Positions 17,945 through 27,874 of a stretch of DNA of 64,000 nt are shown here, one piece after another; the first letter of the stretch is position 1, and each line of letters begins with the position of its first letter. A program made the translations under genes and the position numbers. The notes under the pieces are model-generated. The model saw only the letters and a program-made list of their open reading frames with translations. It was not told the origin of the DNA and did no database searches. This DNA is from Pararhodobacter sp. SW119 (GTDB taxonomy: Bacteria; Pseudomonadota; Alphaproteobacteria; Rhodobacterales; Rhodobacteraceae), in NCBI RefSeq assembly GCF_017811755.1, contig NZ_JADDJF010000006.1, forward strand, positions 1 through 64,000. Reading direction: 5' to 3'.

Positions 17945-18251
17945 CGTCATTTCACCTGTGTAGGATCACGCCGAGGCGGAGTCCAGTGGCACCCGTTTAT
18001 AGCGATGCGAGAGGAAATTGGAGTCACGAGGGAGAAAGGGAAATCCAGAATCCGAAAAGCGCGGGTACAGGGCAGTTCCTTCTGCACTGCAGCTGCGCGC
18101 ATGATGCTTTTGGTCCCTCCTGTCTGATCCTGAAATTTGCAGGTTTTCTATTTGCATTCCGGCTCCGCAATCACATTTGCAAATTTTCCGAATTCTGCTT
18201 CCCTTGGTCGTCCTCACCTCCTAGTTTCGCACGCCAACGGAGGAGGGCGCC
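17945..18251. other. Divergent promoter region between the MFS gene and pccB
   Basis: This 307-base region has no convincing gene. It is AT-richer than its surroundings from about 18115 onward. It contains the TTTGC-type sites listed separately and a strong GGAGGAGGG ribosome site before pccB. Confidence 0.55.
18136..18183. promoter_or_regulatory. Putative PccR-binding region of the pccB promoter
   Basis: TTTGCAGG (18136-18143), TTTGCATT (18151-18158) and a perfect TTTGCAAA palindrome (18176-18183) cluster 69-116 bases before the pccB start. The same octamer lies in front of pccR. The spacing differs from a strict TTTGCAAA-N4-TTTGCAAA arrangement, so only the last site is a confident match. 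Confidence 0.55.
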
Positions 18252-19784
18252 ATGAAGGACATTCTCAGCGAGCTCGAGTCGCGCCGACAGTCGGCTAGGC
18301 TCGGCGGCGGCGAGCGCCGGATTGCTGCGCAGCACGCCAAAGGCAAGCTCACGGCGCGCGAGCGGGTCGAGTTGCTGCTCGACGAAGGATCGTTCGAGGA
18401 GTTCGATACCTTCGTCGCCCATCGCTGCACCGATTTCAGGATGGAGCAGGACCGGCCCTATGGTGACGGGGTGGTTACCGGATGGGGCACGATCAACGGC
18501 CGTCAAGTCTATGTCTTCAGCCAGGACTTCACGGTCTTCGGCGGCTCGCTTTCCGAAACCCACGCGCAGAAGATCTGCAAGATCATGGACATGGCAATCC
18601 AGAACGGTGCGCCAGTGATCGGTCTCAACGACTCAGGCGGTGCCCGCATTCAGGAAGGGGTGGCCTCGCTGGCAGGCTATGCCGATGTCTTTCAGCGAAA
18701 TATCCTGGCCTCGGGCGTGATCCCGCAGATCAGCGTCATCATGGGGCCCTGCGCTGGCGGCGCGGTCTATTCACCCGCGATGACCGATTTCATCTTCATG
18801 GTGCGCGATACCTCCTACATGTTCGTGACCGGACCAGACGTCGTAAAGACCGTCACGAACGAGGTCGTCACGGCCGAGGAACTTGGCGGCGCTTCCACCC
18901 ACACGCGAAAATCCTCTGTCGCTGATGGCGCATTCGAGAATGATGTCGAGGCATTGATCGAGGTGCGTCGCCTCGTGGATTTCCTGCCGCTTTCGAATCG
19001 TGAAAAACCGCCGACGCGGCCCTTCTTCGACACGCCAAGGCGGGTCGAGGACAGTCTTGACACACTGGTGCCCGATAACCCGAACCAGCCCTACGACATG
19101 AAGGAGCTGATCCTGAAGGTCGCGGACGAAAGCGATTTTTACGAGATTCAATCGGAGTTCGCCAAGAACATCATCACCGGCTTCATCCGACTGGAGGGTC
19201 AGACCGTGGGTGTGGTGGCCAACCAGCCGATGGTGCTCGCCGGCTGCCTCGACATCGACTCGAGCCGCAAGGCCGCGCGCTTCGTTCGCTTCTGCGATGC
19301 CTTCGAGATCCCGATCCTGACCTTCGTCGATGTGCCCGGCTTTCTCCCCGGGACCGGACAGGAATACGGCGGCATCATCAAGCACGGCGCAAAGCTTCTC
19401 TTCGCCTATGGAGAGGCGACAGTGCCCAAGGTCACGGTGATCATCCGCAAGGCCTACGGCGGAGCCTATGATGTGATGTCCTCCAAGCACCTGCGAGGCG
19501 ATTTCAACTATGCATGGCCCACAGCCGAAGTCGCCGTGATGGGCGCGAAAGGCGCGGTCGAGATCCTCTACCGCAGCGAGCTGGGTGACTCTGAGAAAAT
19601 CGCCGCCCGCGTGAAGGATTATGAAGATCGCTTCGCCAATCCTTTCGTCGCCGCCGAGAAAGGTTTCATCGACGAAGTGATCATGCCGCATTCGACCCGG
19701 CGCCGCATCTGCCGCGCGTTCGCTTCGCTGCGCATGAAGAAGTTGAGCAACCCATGGAAAAAACACGACAACATCCCTCTATGA
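18252..19784 (+). CDS. pccB: Propionyl-CoA carboxylase beta (carboxyltransferase) subunit
   Basis: This 510-residue carboxyltransferase moves CO2 from biotin on PccA to propionyl-CoA, giving methylmalonyl-CoA. Two crotonase-like halves are visible: the N-half with [12 protein letters not shown] and [16 protein letters not shown], and the C-half with [26 protein letters not shown] and [15 protein letters not shown]. Length is typical. GGAGGAGGG precedes the ATG. It is the first gene of the propionate module and lies under putative PccR sites. Confidence 0.97.
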   Translation: MKDILSELESRRQSARLGGGERRIAAQHAKGKLTARERVELLLDEGSFEEFDTFVAHRCTDFRMEQDRPYGDGVVTGWGTINGRQVYVFSQDFTVFGGSLSETHAQKICKIMDMAIQNGAPVIGLNDSGGARIQEGVASLAGYADVFQRNILASGVIPQISVIMGPCAGGAVYSPAMTDFIFMVRDTSYMFVTGPDVVKTVTNEVVTAEELGGASTHTRKSSVADGAFENDVEALIEVRRLVDFLPLSNREKPPTRPFFDTPRRVEDSLDTLVPDNPNQPYDMKELILKVADESDFYEIQSEFAKNIITGFIRLEGQTVGVVANQPMVLAGCLDIDSSRKAARFVRFCDAFEIPILTFVDVPGFLPGTGQEYGGIIKHGAKLLFAYGEATVPKVTVIIRKAYGGAYDVMSSKHLRGDFNYAWPTAEVAVMGAKGAVEILYRSELGDSEKIAARVKDYEDRFANPFVAAEKGFIDEVIMPHSTRRRICRAFASLRMKKLSNPWKKHDNIPL

Positions 19785-19974
19785 CCCAGCGACGCGACCG
19801 GATAGGCACAGAACGCAAAGACAGTGGCGCAAAGACGCGCGGAATCTGGCAACGCGTCATAGAATCGGCTATTGTCCCGTGCAGCGCTGTGCCGCCCGAG
19901 GGCGCGCACAAAGGTCATCGGCGGGGCGCGTGGCACCCTTCCCGCCAGAAAAACGACACGAGCAGGAGCGAAAC

Positions 19975-20109
19975 ATGTCGAAACTCACCCTCACCGGCGT
20001 CATTGCCGTCCTCGGCCTCACTTTCCTTGCTGGCTGCCAGCAGCCGGCGCCTCAGCCCGAGCCGGTCCAGCCGATCTACATGGAGCCGGTGCGCGGAAAG
20101 ACGGGCTGA
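19975..20109 (+). CDS. Tiny lipoprotein between pccB and pccA
   Basis: This 44-residue protein has a lipoprotein signal peptide with lipobox LAGC (Cys at about residue 19) and a short proline/glutamine-rich mature part (QQPAPQPEPVQPIY). AGGAG lies before the ATG. Function unknown. Location inside the propionate locus suggests co-expression with pccB. Confidence 0.7.
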   Translation: MSKLTLTGVIAVLGLTFLAGCQQPAPQPEPVQPIYMEPVRGKTG

Positions 20110-20190
20110 TCCTCTCACGCCCGACATGAGCGGGGCGGGGCGTCTGAGCGCCCTGCCCCTTTCTGTTGCTCCGGTCCTCAGGTGGTCCCC

Positions 20191-20577
20191 ATGCTGAAGC
20201 ATCGCGGCTTCCCGGGGCGCCTGCCGAGCACGGACTTTCAGTTCGTTATCCGACGCGCGAACAAGGATGGCGCAACACCCCTGATCGCGCGAAAGCGATT
20301 TGCCGACCGCCGGCCGGCGGACCGCCGCGCCGACAGCGCCTTTCTTGCTGCGCTTTGGGAACATTTCGGCGAGGACCCCTTCGAGCGCGGCAATCTGGAC
20401 GCCGGGCGCCTATCCTGGTTGTTCGGCCGCGAGGTCATCCCGGCCGAGGACCCCTTCGATCCTTGCGACTATGAAGCCATCCTGCGGATTGACCTGAGCG
20501 TAGCCCGCCGGTCCTTTCCGCATGTCTTCGACGCACCTGATCCCGAGGTCACCCGACCGGAAGAGGACGAACAGTGA
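20191..20577 (+). CDS. Conserved-looking hypothetical protein in the pcc locus
   Basis: This 128-residue acidic soluble protein is not recognised. It has an arginine-rich N-terminal third (RKRFADRRPADRRAD), then LSWLFGREVIPAEDPFDPCDYEAIL and an acidic tail. A GTG three codons before the ATG at 20191 could also start translation. No signal peptide or membrane helix. It lies on the same strand as pccB and pccA and shares their codon usage. Confidence 0.65.
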   Translation: MLKHRGFPGRLPSTDFQFVIRRANKDGATPLIARKRFADRRPADRRADSAFLAALWEHFGEDPFERGNLDAGRLSWLFGREVIPAEDPFDPCDYEAILRIDLSVARRSFPHVFDAPDPEVTRPEEDEQ

Positions 20578-20704
20578 CCCCCGTATGCGCGACAGATCGG
20601 CGGCAATCCGCCAACGCGCGGCGCACCGTAGTAACCGGGTGGAACTGCAGGGCGTTTGGTGCGTTTCGTGACCAATACTCATTCCTACAGGAGGTCTGGA
20701 ATTC

Positions 20705-20905
20705 ATGTCGAAAACATTTGTACTTGCGTGTGCCGTCTTGGTCGCTCTGGCCGGCTGTGGTAGGACACTTGGCGAGCAGGCGCTCTATGGCGGCGGCGCC
20801 GGCGCGCTCGGCTCCGCTGCATTGGGCGGCGATCCACTCACCGGTGCAGCGATTGGGGCCGGGGGCAACATCCTATACTGTCAGACCAACCCAGGTCGCT
20901 GCTGA
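20705..20905 (+). CDS. Small glycine-zipper lipoprotein in the pcc locus
   Basis: This 66-residue lipoprotein has a signal peptide with lipobox LAGC (Cys about residue 18). The mature part is glycine-rich (GGGAGALGSAALGG, GAAIGAGG), like glycine-zipper envelope proteins, with two further cysteines near the end. ACAGGAGGT precedes the ATG. An intrinsic terminator follows within 40 bases. It is a second lipoprotein between pccB and pccA; role unknown. Confidence 0.75.
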   Translation: MSKTFVLACAVLVALAGCGRTLGEQALYGGGAGALGSAALGGDPLTGAAIGAGGNILYCQTNPGRC

Positions 20906-20939
20906 CGACACCCCCGACAAGGTTGTGGCGTTACGCATT

Positions 20940-20976
20940 ACGCCGCCCGTGGTCTTCGCGCCGCGGGCGGCGTTTT
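20940..20976 (+). terminator. Intrinsic terminator between the lipoprotein gene and pccA
   Basis: A 10-bp perfect stem (ACGCCGCCCG/CGGGCGGCGT, 20940-20949 and 20964-20973) with a 14-base loop is followed by a T-run (20973-20976). It lies 35 bases after the lipoprotein stop and 40 bases before pccA. Confidence 0.8.
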
Positions 20977-21016
20977 CATTGTCCTACAGACCTCCTGCGC
21001 GACACGAAGGCAGCGA

Positions 21017-23020
21017 ATGTTCAACAAGATCCTGATCGCGAACCGGGGCGAGATCGCCTGCCGGGTCATCAAGTCTGCCCGGCAGATGGGCATCAAGACA
21101 GTGGCGATCTATTCCGACGCCGACAGGCATGCGCTGCATGTCCGAATGGCGGACGAAGCGGTGCACATCGGCCCGGCCCCGGCCAACCAGTCCTACATCG
21201 TGATCGACAAGGTGATGGATGCGGTTCGAAGGACCGGCGCGCAGGCCGTTCATCCTGGTTACGGGTTTCTCTCCGAAAACATGCGATTTGCCGAGGCCCT
21301 CGAGGCCGAGGGAGTCGCGTTCATTGGACCGCCCTCAAAGGCGATCGAGGCGATGGGCGACAAGATCACCTCGAAGAAGATTGCATCAGAAGCCGGCGTC
21401 AGCACGGTTCCCGGTTACATGGGCCTCATCTCGGATGCGGAGGATGCGGTCAAGATCAGCGGCCAGGTCGGCTACCCGGTGATGATCAAGGCCAGCGCCG
21501 GCGGCGGCGGGAAAGGCATGCGCATCGCCTGGACCGACGACGAAGCGCGCGAAGGCTTCCAGTCTTCCAAGAACGAGGCGGCGAGCAGCTTCGGCGACGA
21601 TCGCATCTTCATCGAGAAGTTCGTGACGCAACCGCGCCACATCGAGATCCAGGTGCTGGCCGACCAGCATGGGAACTGCGTCTACCTATTCGAGCGTGAG
21701 TGTTCGATCCAGCGACGCAACCAGAAGGTCATCGAGGAAGCACCGTCGCCGTTTCTGGACGACGCCACGCGCAAGGCGATGGGCGACCAGGCCGTCGCGC
21801 TGGCCCAGGCGGTGGGCTACACAAGTGCCGGCACGGTCGAATTCATCGTGGATGGCGAGCGGAACTTCTATTTCCTAGAAATGAACACCCGGCTCCAGGT
21901 CGAGCATCCGGTGACCGAGCTCATCACCGGTGTCGACCTTGTCGAACAGATGATCCGAGTCGCTGCGGGCGAGAAACTGCCCTTCCGCCAGGAAGACCTG
22001 ACGATCAACGGCTGGGCGATGGAAAGCCGCCTTTACGCCGAGGACCCCTACCGTAACTTCCTGCCCTCCATCGGACGGCTCGTGCGCTACCGGCCGCCGG
22101 TCGAAGGCACCACGCCGACCGGGGGCGTCGTGCGCAACGATACCGGCGTTTTCGAGGGCGGCGAAATCAGCATGTATTATGACCCGATGATCGCCAAGCT
22201 GTGCACCTGGGGCCGGGACCGGGCCCAGGCGATCGAGGAAATGCGCCTCGCGCTCGACACTTTCGAGGTCGAAGGGATCGGGCACAACCTGCCCTTCTGC
22301 TCGGCGGTGATGGATCACCCGAAATTCGCTGCCGGCGACATGACGACCGCCTTCATCGCCGAAGAATTTCCCGACGGCTTCAAGGGTGTGGCGCTGCCGG
22401 CGACGGCTCTCCGCCGAGTGGCCGCGGCTGCGGCGGCGATGAACAGGGTCGCCGAGATCCGCCGAACGCGCGTTTCCGGCCGGATGGACAACCACGAGCG
22501 CAAGGTCGGCGACGATTGGGTCGTCGATGCGCAAGGCGAAAGCATCGCGCTGAAGATCCGCGCCGATCGTGCCGGCGCCACTGTCGAGTTTGCCGACGGC
22601 GGATCGGTCCGCGTCGAATCCGACTGGGTGCCCGGCCAATCGCTGGCGCGCCTGCTGATCGATGGCGAACCGCTGGTGATCAAGGTCGCCAGGACGACGG
22701 GCGGGTACCGCGTGCGGCTGCGTGGCGCCGACCTGAAGGTGCATGTTCGCACGCCACGGCAGGCGGAACTCGCCGCGCTGATGCCGACGAAGCTGCCGCC
22801 CGATACGTCCAGGATGCTGCTCTGCCCGATGCCGGGACTGATGGTGAAGTTGAACGTCAGCGAAGGTGACGAGGTCTATGAGGGCCAGGCCCTGTGCACG
22901 GTCGAGGCGATGAAGATGGAAAACATCCTGCGCGCCGAGCGCCAGAGCGTGGTCCGCAAGATCAATGCCGAGGTCGGCGGCAGCCTTTCCGTCGACGACA
23001 TCATAATGGAGTTCGAATGA
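21017..23020 (+). CDS. pccA: Propionyl-CoA carboxylase alpha subunit (biotin carboxylase + BCCP)
   Basis: The 667-residue subunit carboxylates its own biotin using ATP and bicarbonate, and presents it to PccB. Order of domains: biotin-carboxylase N-domain (ANRGEIACRVI), ATP-grasp (KASAGGGGKGMR near 157-168, EMNTRLQVEHPVTE), C-domain, BT linker and biotinyl domain. Lys633 in EAMKMEN is the biotinylation site. It is separated from the upstream lipoprotein by an intrinsic terminator, so it may need its own promoter or read-through. Confidence 0.97.
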   Translation: MFNKILIANRGEIACRVIKSARQMGIKTVAIYSDADRHALHVRMADEAVHIGPAPANQSYIVIDKVMDAVRRTGAQAVHPGYGFLSENMRFAEALEAEGVAFIGPPSKAIEAMGDKITSKKIASEAGVSTVPGYMGLISDAEDAVKISGQVGYPVMIKASAGGGGKGMRIAWTDDEAREGFQSSKNEAASSFGDDRIFIEKFVTQPRHIEIQVLADQHGNCVYLFERECSIQRRNQKVIEEAPSPFLDDATRKAMGDQAVALAQAVGYTSAGTVEFIVDGERNFYFLEMNTRLQVEHPVTELITGVDLVEQMIRVAAGEKLPFRQEDLTINGWAMESRLYAEDPYRNFLPSIGRLVRYRPPVEGTTPTGGVVRNDTGVFEGGEISMYYDPMIAKLCTWGRDRAQAIEEMRLALDTFEVEGIGHNLPFCSAVMDHPKFAAGDMTTAFIAEEFPDGFKGVALPATALRRVAAAAAAMNRVAEIRRTRVSGRMDNHERKVGDDWVVDAQGESIALKIRADRAGATVEFADGGSVRVESDWVPGQSLARLLIDGEPLVIKVARTTGGYRVRLRGADLKVHVRTPRQAELAALMPTKLPPDTSRMLLCPMPGLMVKLNVSEGDEVYEGQALCTVEAMKMENILRAERQSVVRKINAEVGGSLSVDDIIMEFE

Positions 23021-23045
23021 GGACCGCGCGCGAGGTCAGTCGATG

Positions 23046-23555
23046 TCAGTTGCGGCCGGATGGCAGGCGGTCCAGCATCTCCTCGCGGCGGAGGGGAAAC
23101 TTGTCGATCGACGCAGTGATCTCGCGCACATCGCGTGGCGCCGGGCGGCGCTGCTTGACCTCGCCGTCCTTGCCGATGATCGCGAACATGAAGCCCCGTG
23201 GCCGAAGCCGCTGGCGCAGCGCGCTGCCCGAATCGCGGCTACTGTCGTACAGGACCACCACGTCGCGCTCGAAGAGCTCGTCCGCGCGCGCCTCGATGTC
23301 GCGCATTTGCCGCAGGAAGGAGGGGTCGTTAGGCGTGTCGGCCATGACTGCGAGGATCCGCCACTCCCAGAGCAACTCTTCCGGGTCGATCTCGCTTGCC
23401 TCGAGGATGCGCAGACCTTCGATTTCGGACTCGAGCACCTCGGTCGCCGGGTCGTCCAACTGGTCGGTCGTGGCCGTAGCCGGGAGCGCCAACAGCACCA
23501 GCAGGCTGGCAAGCGCCACCGCACTGACACGCAATGTTCTTTTGGGAAGGGTCAT
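23046..23555 (-). CDS. DUF4174 secreted protein, antisense within the propionate cluster
   Basis: This 169-residue protein has a cleavable signal peptide (about residues 1-28, ending ATA). A thioredoxin-fold-like DUF4174 domain follows, with segments ILAVMADTPNDPSFLRQM, DVVVLYDSS and GFMFAIIGKDGEVK. Function unknown; periplasmic or exported. The ATG at 23555 follows GGAGAC. It is oriented against pccA and the mutase between which it lies, with a 25-base convergent gap to pccA. Confidence 0.8.
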   Translation of the reverse strand: MTLPKRTLRVSAVALASLLVLLALPATATTDQLDDPATEVLESEIEGLRILEASEIDPEELLWEWRILAVMADTPNDPSFLRQMRDIEARADELFERDVVVLYDSSRDSGSALRQRLRPRGFMFAIIGKDGEVKQRRPAPRDVREITASIDKFPLRREEMLDRLPSGRN

Positions 23556-23666
23556 GTCGTCTCCTATCGACCCAGATATAGGCGCTTGCGGGCGAAAAAC
23601 ACCAGACTTGAGCGATGACTTTGCCGCGTCACGGCGGCGCGGCGCAACCGAAACGAGGGCGCAGGC

Positions 23667-25817
23667 ATGAGCGAACGCAAGAACGGATTGGCCGACTGGC
23701 GGGCGCTGGCCCAGAAGGACCTCAAGGGGCGCGACCCCGAAAGCCTGACCTGGCAGACACTTGAGGGCATCCCCGTCAAGCCGCTCTACACCGAGGCCGA
23801 CCTGGAAGGACTGGACCATCTGGACACTGTGCCGGGGATTGCCCCCTTTACCCGCGGAGTGCGGGCCACGATGTACGCCGGGCGGCCCTGGACGATCCGC
23901 CAGTATGCGGGTTTTTCAACCGCCGAGGAATCGAACGCGTTCTACCGGAAGGCGCTGGCTGCCGGACAGCAGGGCGTGTCGGTCGCTTTCGACCTTGCCA
24001 CGCATCGTGGCTACGACAGCGACCATCCGCGGGTCGAAGGTGACGTCGGCAAGGCCGGCGTCGCCATAGACTCGGTCGAAGACATGAAGATCCTCTTTGA
24101 CGGCATTCCGCTGGACCAGGTCAGCGTGTCGATGACGATGAACGGCGCGGTCATTCCGATCCTTGCGAATTTCATCGTCACAGGCGAAGAACAGGGCGTC
24201 GATCGCAAGCAGCTTTCAGGGACCATCCAGAACGACATCCTGAAGGAATTCATGGTCCGCAACACCTACATCTTTCCGCCCGAGGCCTCGATGCGGATCG
24301 TGGCCGACATCATCGAATACACCGCGAACGAGATGCCGCGCTTCAATTCAATCTCGATCTCCGGCTACCACATGCAGGAGGCAGGCGCGAACCTCGTGCA
24401 GGAGCTTGCCTTCACCCTCGCCGACGGGCGCGAATACGTCCGCGCCGCGATCCATCGTGGCATGGATGTGGATGCCTTCGCCGGCAGGCTGAGCTTCTTT
24501 TTCGCGATCGGCATGAACTTCTTCATGGAAGCCGCAAAGCTGCGCGCCGCACGGCTTCTCTGGCACCGGATCATGTCTGAATTCGAACCGAAAAGGCCGC
24601 AAAGCCTGATGCTGCGGACGCACTGCCAGACATCGGGCGTCAGCCTCGCCGAACAGGATCCCTACAACAACGTGGTCCGCACCGCGTACGAGGCGCTCTC
24701 GGCCGTGCTGGGCGGGACCCAGTCACTACACACCAACGCGCTCGACGAAGCCATCGCCCTGCCCACCGACTTCTCGGCCCGGATCGCCCGCAACACCCAG
24801 CTGATCCTGCAGGAAGAAACCGGCATAACCCATGTCGTCGATCCGCTGGCCGGCAGCTACTATGTCGAAAAACTGACAGCCGACCTGGCTGAAAAGGCCT
24901 GGGAACTGATCGAGGAAGTCGAGGAACTTGGAGGCATGACAAAGGCGGTCGCCACCGGTATGCCGAAGCTCAGGATCGAGGAGACCGCCGCGCGCCGTCA
25001 GGCCCTGATCGACCGCGGCGAGGACGTTATCGTCGGGGTCAACAAGTACCGCAAGGACAAGGAAGACCCGATCGACATCCTCGACATCGACAACGCCAAG
25101 GTGCGCGAGTCGCAGATCGCGCGGCTGGAAAGGATGCGGGCCAGCCGCGATCAGGCCGCCTGCGACGCCGCGCTGGCCGAGGTCGAACGCCGCGCGCGCG
25201 AGGGCGGCAATCTGCTCGAGGCCGCGGTCGAAGCCGCGCGCGTCCGCGTCAGCGTGGGGGAGATCAGCATGGCGATGGAAACGGTCTTCGGCCGCCACCG
25301 GGCCGAAGTGAAGACCTTGGCCGGCGTCTACGGCGCGGCCTACGCGGGCGACGAGGATTTCGCCGCCATTCAGCAGGAAGTAGCCGATTTCGCCGAAGCC
25401 GAGGGACGCAGGCCCCGCATGCTGGTCGTCAAGATGGGTCAGGACGGGCACGACCGCGGCGCCAAGGTCATTGCGACCGCCTTCGCCGACATCGGCTTCG
25501 ATGTCGATGTCGGCCCGCTCTTCCAGACGCCCGAGGAAGCGGCGCAGGACGCCATTGACAACGACGTGCATGTCGTCGGCATCTCCAGCCAGGCGGCCGG
25601 GCACAGGACGCTGGCGCCGAAGCTGATACAGGCGCTGAAGGAACAGGGCGCCGGCGACATCCTTGTCATCTGCGGCGGTGTCATCCCGCAGCAGGATTAT
25701 GCCTTCCTGCGCGATCAGGGCGTCAAGGCGATATTCGGTCCCGGCACCAACATCCCCGATGCCGCCCGCAACATCCTGCATCTCATCCGCGACACGCGCG
25801 CGGGCCACACGGCGTAG
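23667..25817 (+). CDS. scpA: Methylmalonyl-CoA mutase
   Basis: This 716-residue adenosylcobalamin enzyme isomerises methylmalonyl-CoA to succinyl-CoA. It is a single-chain type with the catalytic TIM barrel ([39 protein letters not shown]) followed by a C-terminal B12 domain. GQDGHDRG supplies the cobalt-ligand His at about residue 595. Together with pccA and pccB it completes entry of propionyl-CoA to the TCA cycle. The epimerase gene was not recognised in the window. Confidence 0.96.
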   Translation: MSERKNGLADWRALAQKDLKGRDPESLTWQTLEGIPVKPLYTEADLEGLDHLDTVPGIAPFTRGVRATMYAGRPWTIRQYAGFSTAEESNAFYRKALAAGQQGVSVAFDLATHRGYDSDHPRVEGDVGKAGVAIDSVEDMKILFDGIPLDQVSVSMTMNGAVIPILANFIVTGEEQGVDRKQLSGTIQNDILKEFMVRNTYIFPPEASMRIVADIIEYTANEMPRFNSISISGYHMQEAGANLVQELAFTLADGREYVRAAIHRGMDVDAFAGRLSFFFAIGMNFFMEAAKLRAARLLWHRIMSEFEPKRPQSLMLRTHCQTSGVSLAEQDPYNNVVRTAYEALSAVLGGTQSLHTNALDEAIALPTDFSARIARNTQLILQEETGITHVVDPLAGSYYVEKLTADLAEKAWELIEEVEELGGMTKAVATGMPKLRIEETAARRQALIDRGEDVIVGVNKYRKDKEDPIDILDIDNAKVRESQIARLERMRASRDQAACDAALAEVERRAREGGNLLEAAVEAARVRVSVGEISMAMETVFGRHRAEVKTLAGVYGAAYAGDEDFAAIQQEVADFAEAEGRRPRMLVVKMGQDGHDRGAKVIATAFADIGFDVDVGPLFQTPEEAAQDAIDNDVHVVGISSQAAGHRTLAPKLIQALKEQGAGDILVICGGVIPQQDYAFLRDQGVKAIFGPGTNIPDAARNILHLIRDTRAGHTA

Positions 25818-26001
25818 GGCGCAGCGCGTATTCGGTCCTTACAGGTGAAATCTTCGGCCCGCACGGCGTTCTCTACGATACCGGAGAAGGGCCGGCCCCT
25901 GCCAGGCGTCATGATGCTGACCCGGCGCCGTACCCGACCCCGATCCCTTGGCGCGCAGCGCGTTCCGCGCCATGATACGCGAAAGCTTGCAGGAGGCCAC
26001 G

Positions 26002-26619
26002 ATGCTCCAGTTCGATCATCTGGCGATCGCCGCCGAGTCCCTTTCCGACGGCGTCGCCTCGGTCGAGGACGCGCTGGGGGTGCCTCTCGCCCCGGGGGGG
26101 ATGCACCCCAGCATGGGCACGCATAATCGCCTGCTCGCGCTAGGGCCCGGCGAATACCTTGAGGTCATCGCCATCGACCCCGAGGCCGCCCGGCCCGGCC
26201 GCCCCCGCTGGTTCGGGCTCGACGACTTTCGCGGTGCGCCACGGCCCTGCGCCTGGGTCGCGCGCGGAGACGACCTCGCATCGGCATTGGCCTTGTCGCC
26301 GTCAGGCGCCGGCGTCGTGCATCCGCTGGCCCGCGGCGATTTCCGTTGGGAGATGGCGATCCCCGAGACCGGCCTTCTGCCCTTCCATGGGCTCTTTCCG
26401 GCGCTGATCTCCTGGAAGGGCACGGCGCATCCCGCCGACGTGCTGCCCGATCGCGGCGTCCGCTTGCGGCGGCTGGTCCTCAGCCACCCCGACGGTCCCG
26501 CCCTGCGCGCCGCAGTCGCGCCCCTGATCGACGAATCCCGCCTGACCATCACGCTCGGGGCCCGGCCCCATCTGGCGGCGGATTTCGACACGCCGCACGG
26601 CACGCGGGTCCTGGCATGA
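26002..26619 (+). CDS. VOC/glyoxalase-like domain protein
   Basis: This 205-residue protein resembles the glyoxalase_3-like (vicinal oxygen chelate) family. It opens with FDHLAIAAESL, followed by GGMHPSMGTHNRLLALGPGEYLEVIAI, where His and Glu residues are candidate metal ligands. Substrate unknown. AGGAGG precedes the ATG at 26002. Its stop overlaps the ATG of the next gene (ATGA), implying coupling. Confidence 0.8.
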   Translation: MLQFDHLAIAAESLSDGVASVEDALGVPLAPGGMHPSMGTHNRLLALGPGEYLEVIAIDPEAARPGRPRWFGLDDFRGAPRPCAWVARGDDLASALALSPSGAGVVHPLARGDFRWEMAIPETGLLPFHGLFPALISWKGTAHPADVLPDRGVRLRRLVLSHPDGPALRAAVAPLIDESRLTITLGARPHLAADFDTPHGTRVLA

Positions 26620-27140
26620 TACGCCCGGCCCGGCGTGAGGACGCGGACGCGATTGCAGGGCTCTGGAATCCTATCATCCGCGACACCGACATCACCTTCA
26701 ATCCGGTCGAGAAGACGCCCCTCGAAGTCGCCGCGCTCATCGCCGAACGCCATACCGCCGATCTCGCCTTCCTGGTGGCCGAGCAGGACTGCGAGATTCT
26801 CGGCTTTGCCGGCTATGCCCAGTTCCGCGGCGGCCAGGGCTACGCACGCACGATGGAGCATTCGGTGAACCTTGTGCCCGGCGCACGCGGCAAGGGGCTG
26901 GGCCGCGCACTGATGCGCGCGCTGGAGGATCACGCGATCGCCCGCTCCCGCCGCACGCTGATCGGCGCCATCACCGCGACAAACCTTGCCAGCTTGGATT
27001 TTCATTGCCGGCTCGGCTTTGCCGAAGTGGGCCGGATCGCACAGGCCGGGTGGAAGTTCGGACGCTACCACGATCTTGTGTTCATGCAGAAATTGCTCGA
27101 TCCGCCGGATGGGCAAGGCCAACAGGCTGCGCTAGACTGA
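26616..27140 (+). CDS. GNAT acetyltransferase, phosphinothricin/methionine-sulfoximine type
   Basis: This 174-residue GNAT acetyltransferase resembles the bar/pat-like proteins that acetylate phosphinothricin or methionine sulfoximine. Segments include IWNPIIRDT-like residues near 17-25, YAQFRGGQGYARTMEHSV and the acetyl-CoA loop PGARGKGLGRALM. It ends LASLDFHCRLGFAEVG. The real substrate is not known. Translationally coupled to the VOC gene. Confidence 0.83.
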   Translation: MIRPARREDADAIAGLWNPIIRDTDITFNPVEKTPLEVAALIAERHTADLAFLVAEQDCEILGFAGYAQFRGGQGYARTMEHSVNLVPGARGKGLGRALMRALEDHAIARSRRTLIGAITATNLASLDFHCRLGFAEVGRIAQAGWKFGRYHDLVFMQKLLDPPDGQGQQAALD

Positions 27141-27144
27141 CGTG

Positions 27145-27828
27145 ATGTCGATCTGGACACGCATCTCGGCCGCGCTGGCCGCCCTGCGCGACGGTGAGCC
27201 GCTGAGCGCCGTCTTCGACCGCCTGCGCGCCCCGCCTGAGCGATCCGTCGCCTTCACCATCGGCGTGATCGCGTTGGGGGCGAAGCTGGCCAAGGCCGAC
27301 GGGACAGTGACCCGGGGCGAGGTCGCCATGTTTCGCGCAATCTTCACCATCCCGCCCAGCGAGGAAGCGAACGCGGCGCGCGTCTTCAACCTTGCCCGTC
27401 AGGACGTGGCCGGCTTCGACGCCTATGCCCGCAAGATTGCGGCGATGTTCCCGGCCGGCGACCCGGTGCTGCGCGACCTGCTGGAGGGGCTTTTCCACGT
27501 GGCCATCGCCGACGGTGACTTTCACCCGGCGGAGGAGGAATTCCTGCACGAGGTCGCGCGCATCTTCGGCCTGACCGATGCCTGTTTCCGCGCGCTCAAG
27601 GCCCGTGTCGTGCCGGGGACGGACCCCGACCCGATGGCGGTGCTCGAATTGCCGCCCACCGCCAGCCTCGACGACGCGCGCAGCGCTTTCCGCCGCATGG
27701 TGCGCGAATCCCATCCCGACGCGCTACGCGCGCGCGGCCTGCCCGAAGAAGCAGTGCGCGTCGCCGAGTCGCGCCTGAAGGCGCTCAACTCCGCGTGGGA
27801 GGCCGTCCAGGCCCGGCACGCGGCTTGA
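27145..27828 (+). CDS. TerB/DjlA-like co-chaperone with a C-terminal J domain
   Basis: In this 227-residue protein a TerB-like helical domain (about residues 30-145) is followed by a short J domain carrying HPD (in ESHPDALRARG), which should stimulate DnaK. The layout resembles DjlA but without the N-terminal membrane anchor, so it is probably cytosolic. The ATG at 27145 is preferred over a GTG one codon earlier. It follows the GNAT gene by four bases. Confidence 0.82.
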   Translation: MSIWTRISAALAALRDGEPLSAVFDRLRAPPERSVAFTIGVIALGAKLAKADGTVTRGEVAMFRAIFTIPPSEEANAARVFNLARQDVAGFDAYARKIAAMFPAGDPVLRDLLEGLFHVAIADGDFHPAEEEFLHEVARIFGLTDACFRALKARVVPGTDPDPMAVLELPPTASLDDARSAFRRMVRESHPDALRARGLPEEAVRVAESRLKALNSAWEAVQARHAA

Positions 27829-27874
27829 AGCGGGCGCGCCTGCGCCCCAGATCTGATGCAGGAGGATTCGCTCG

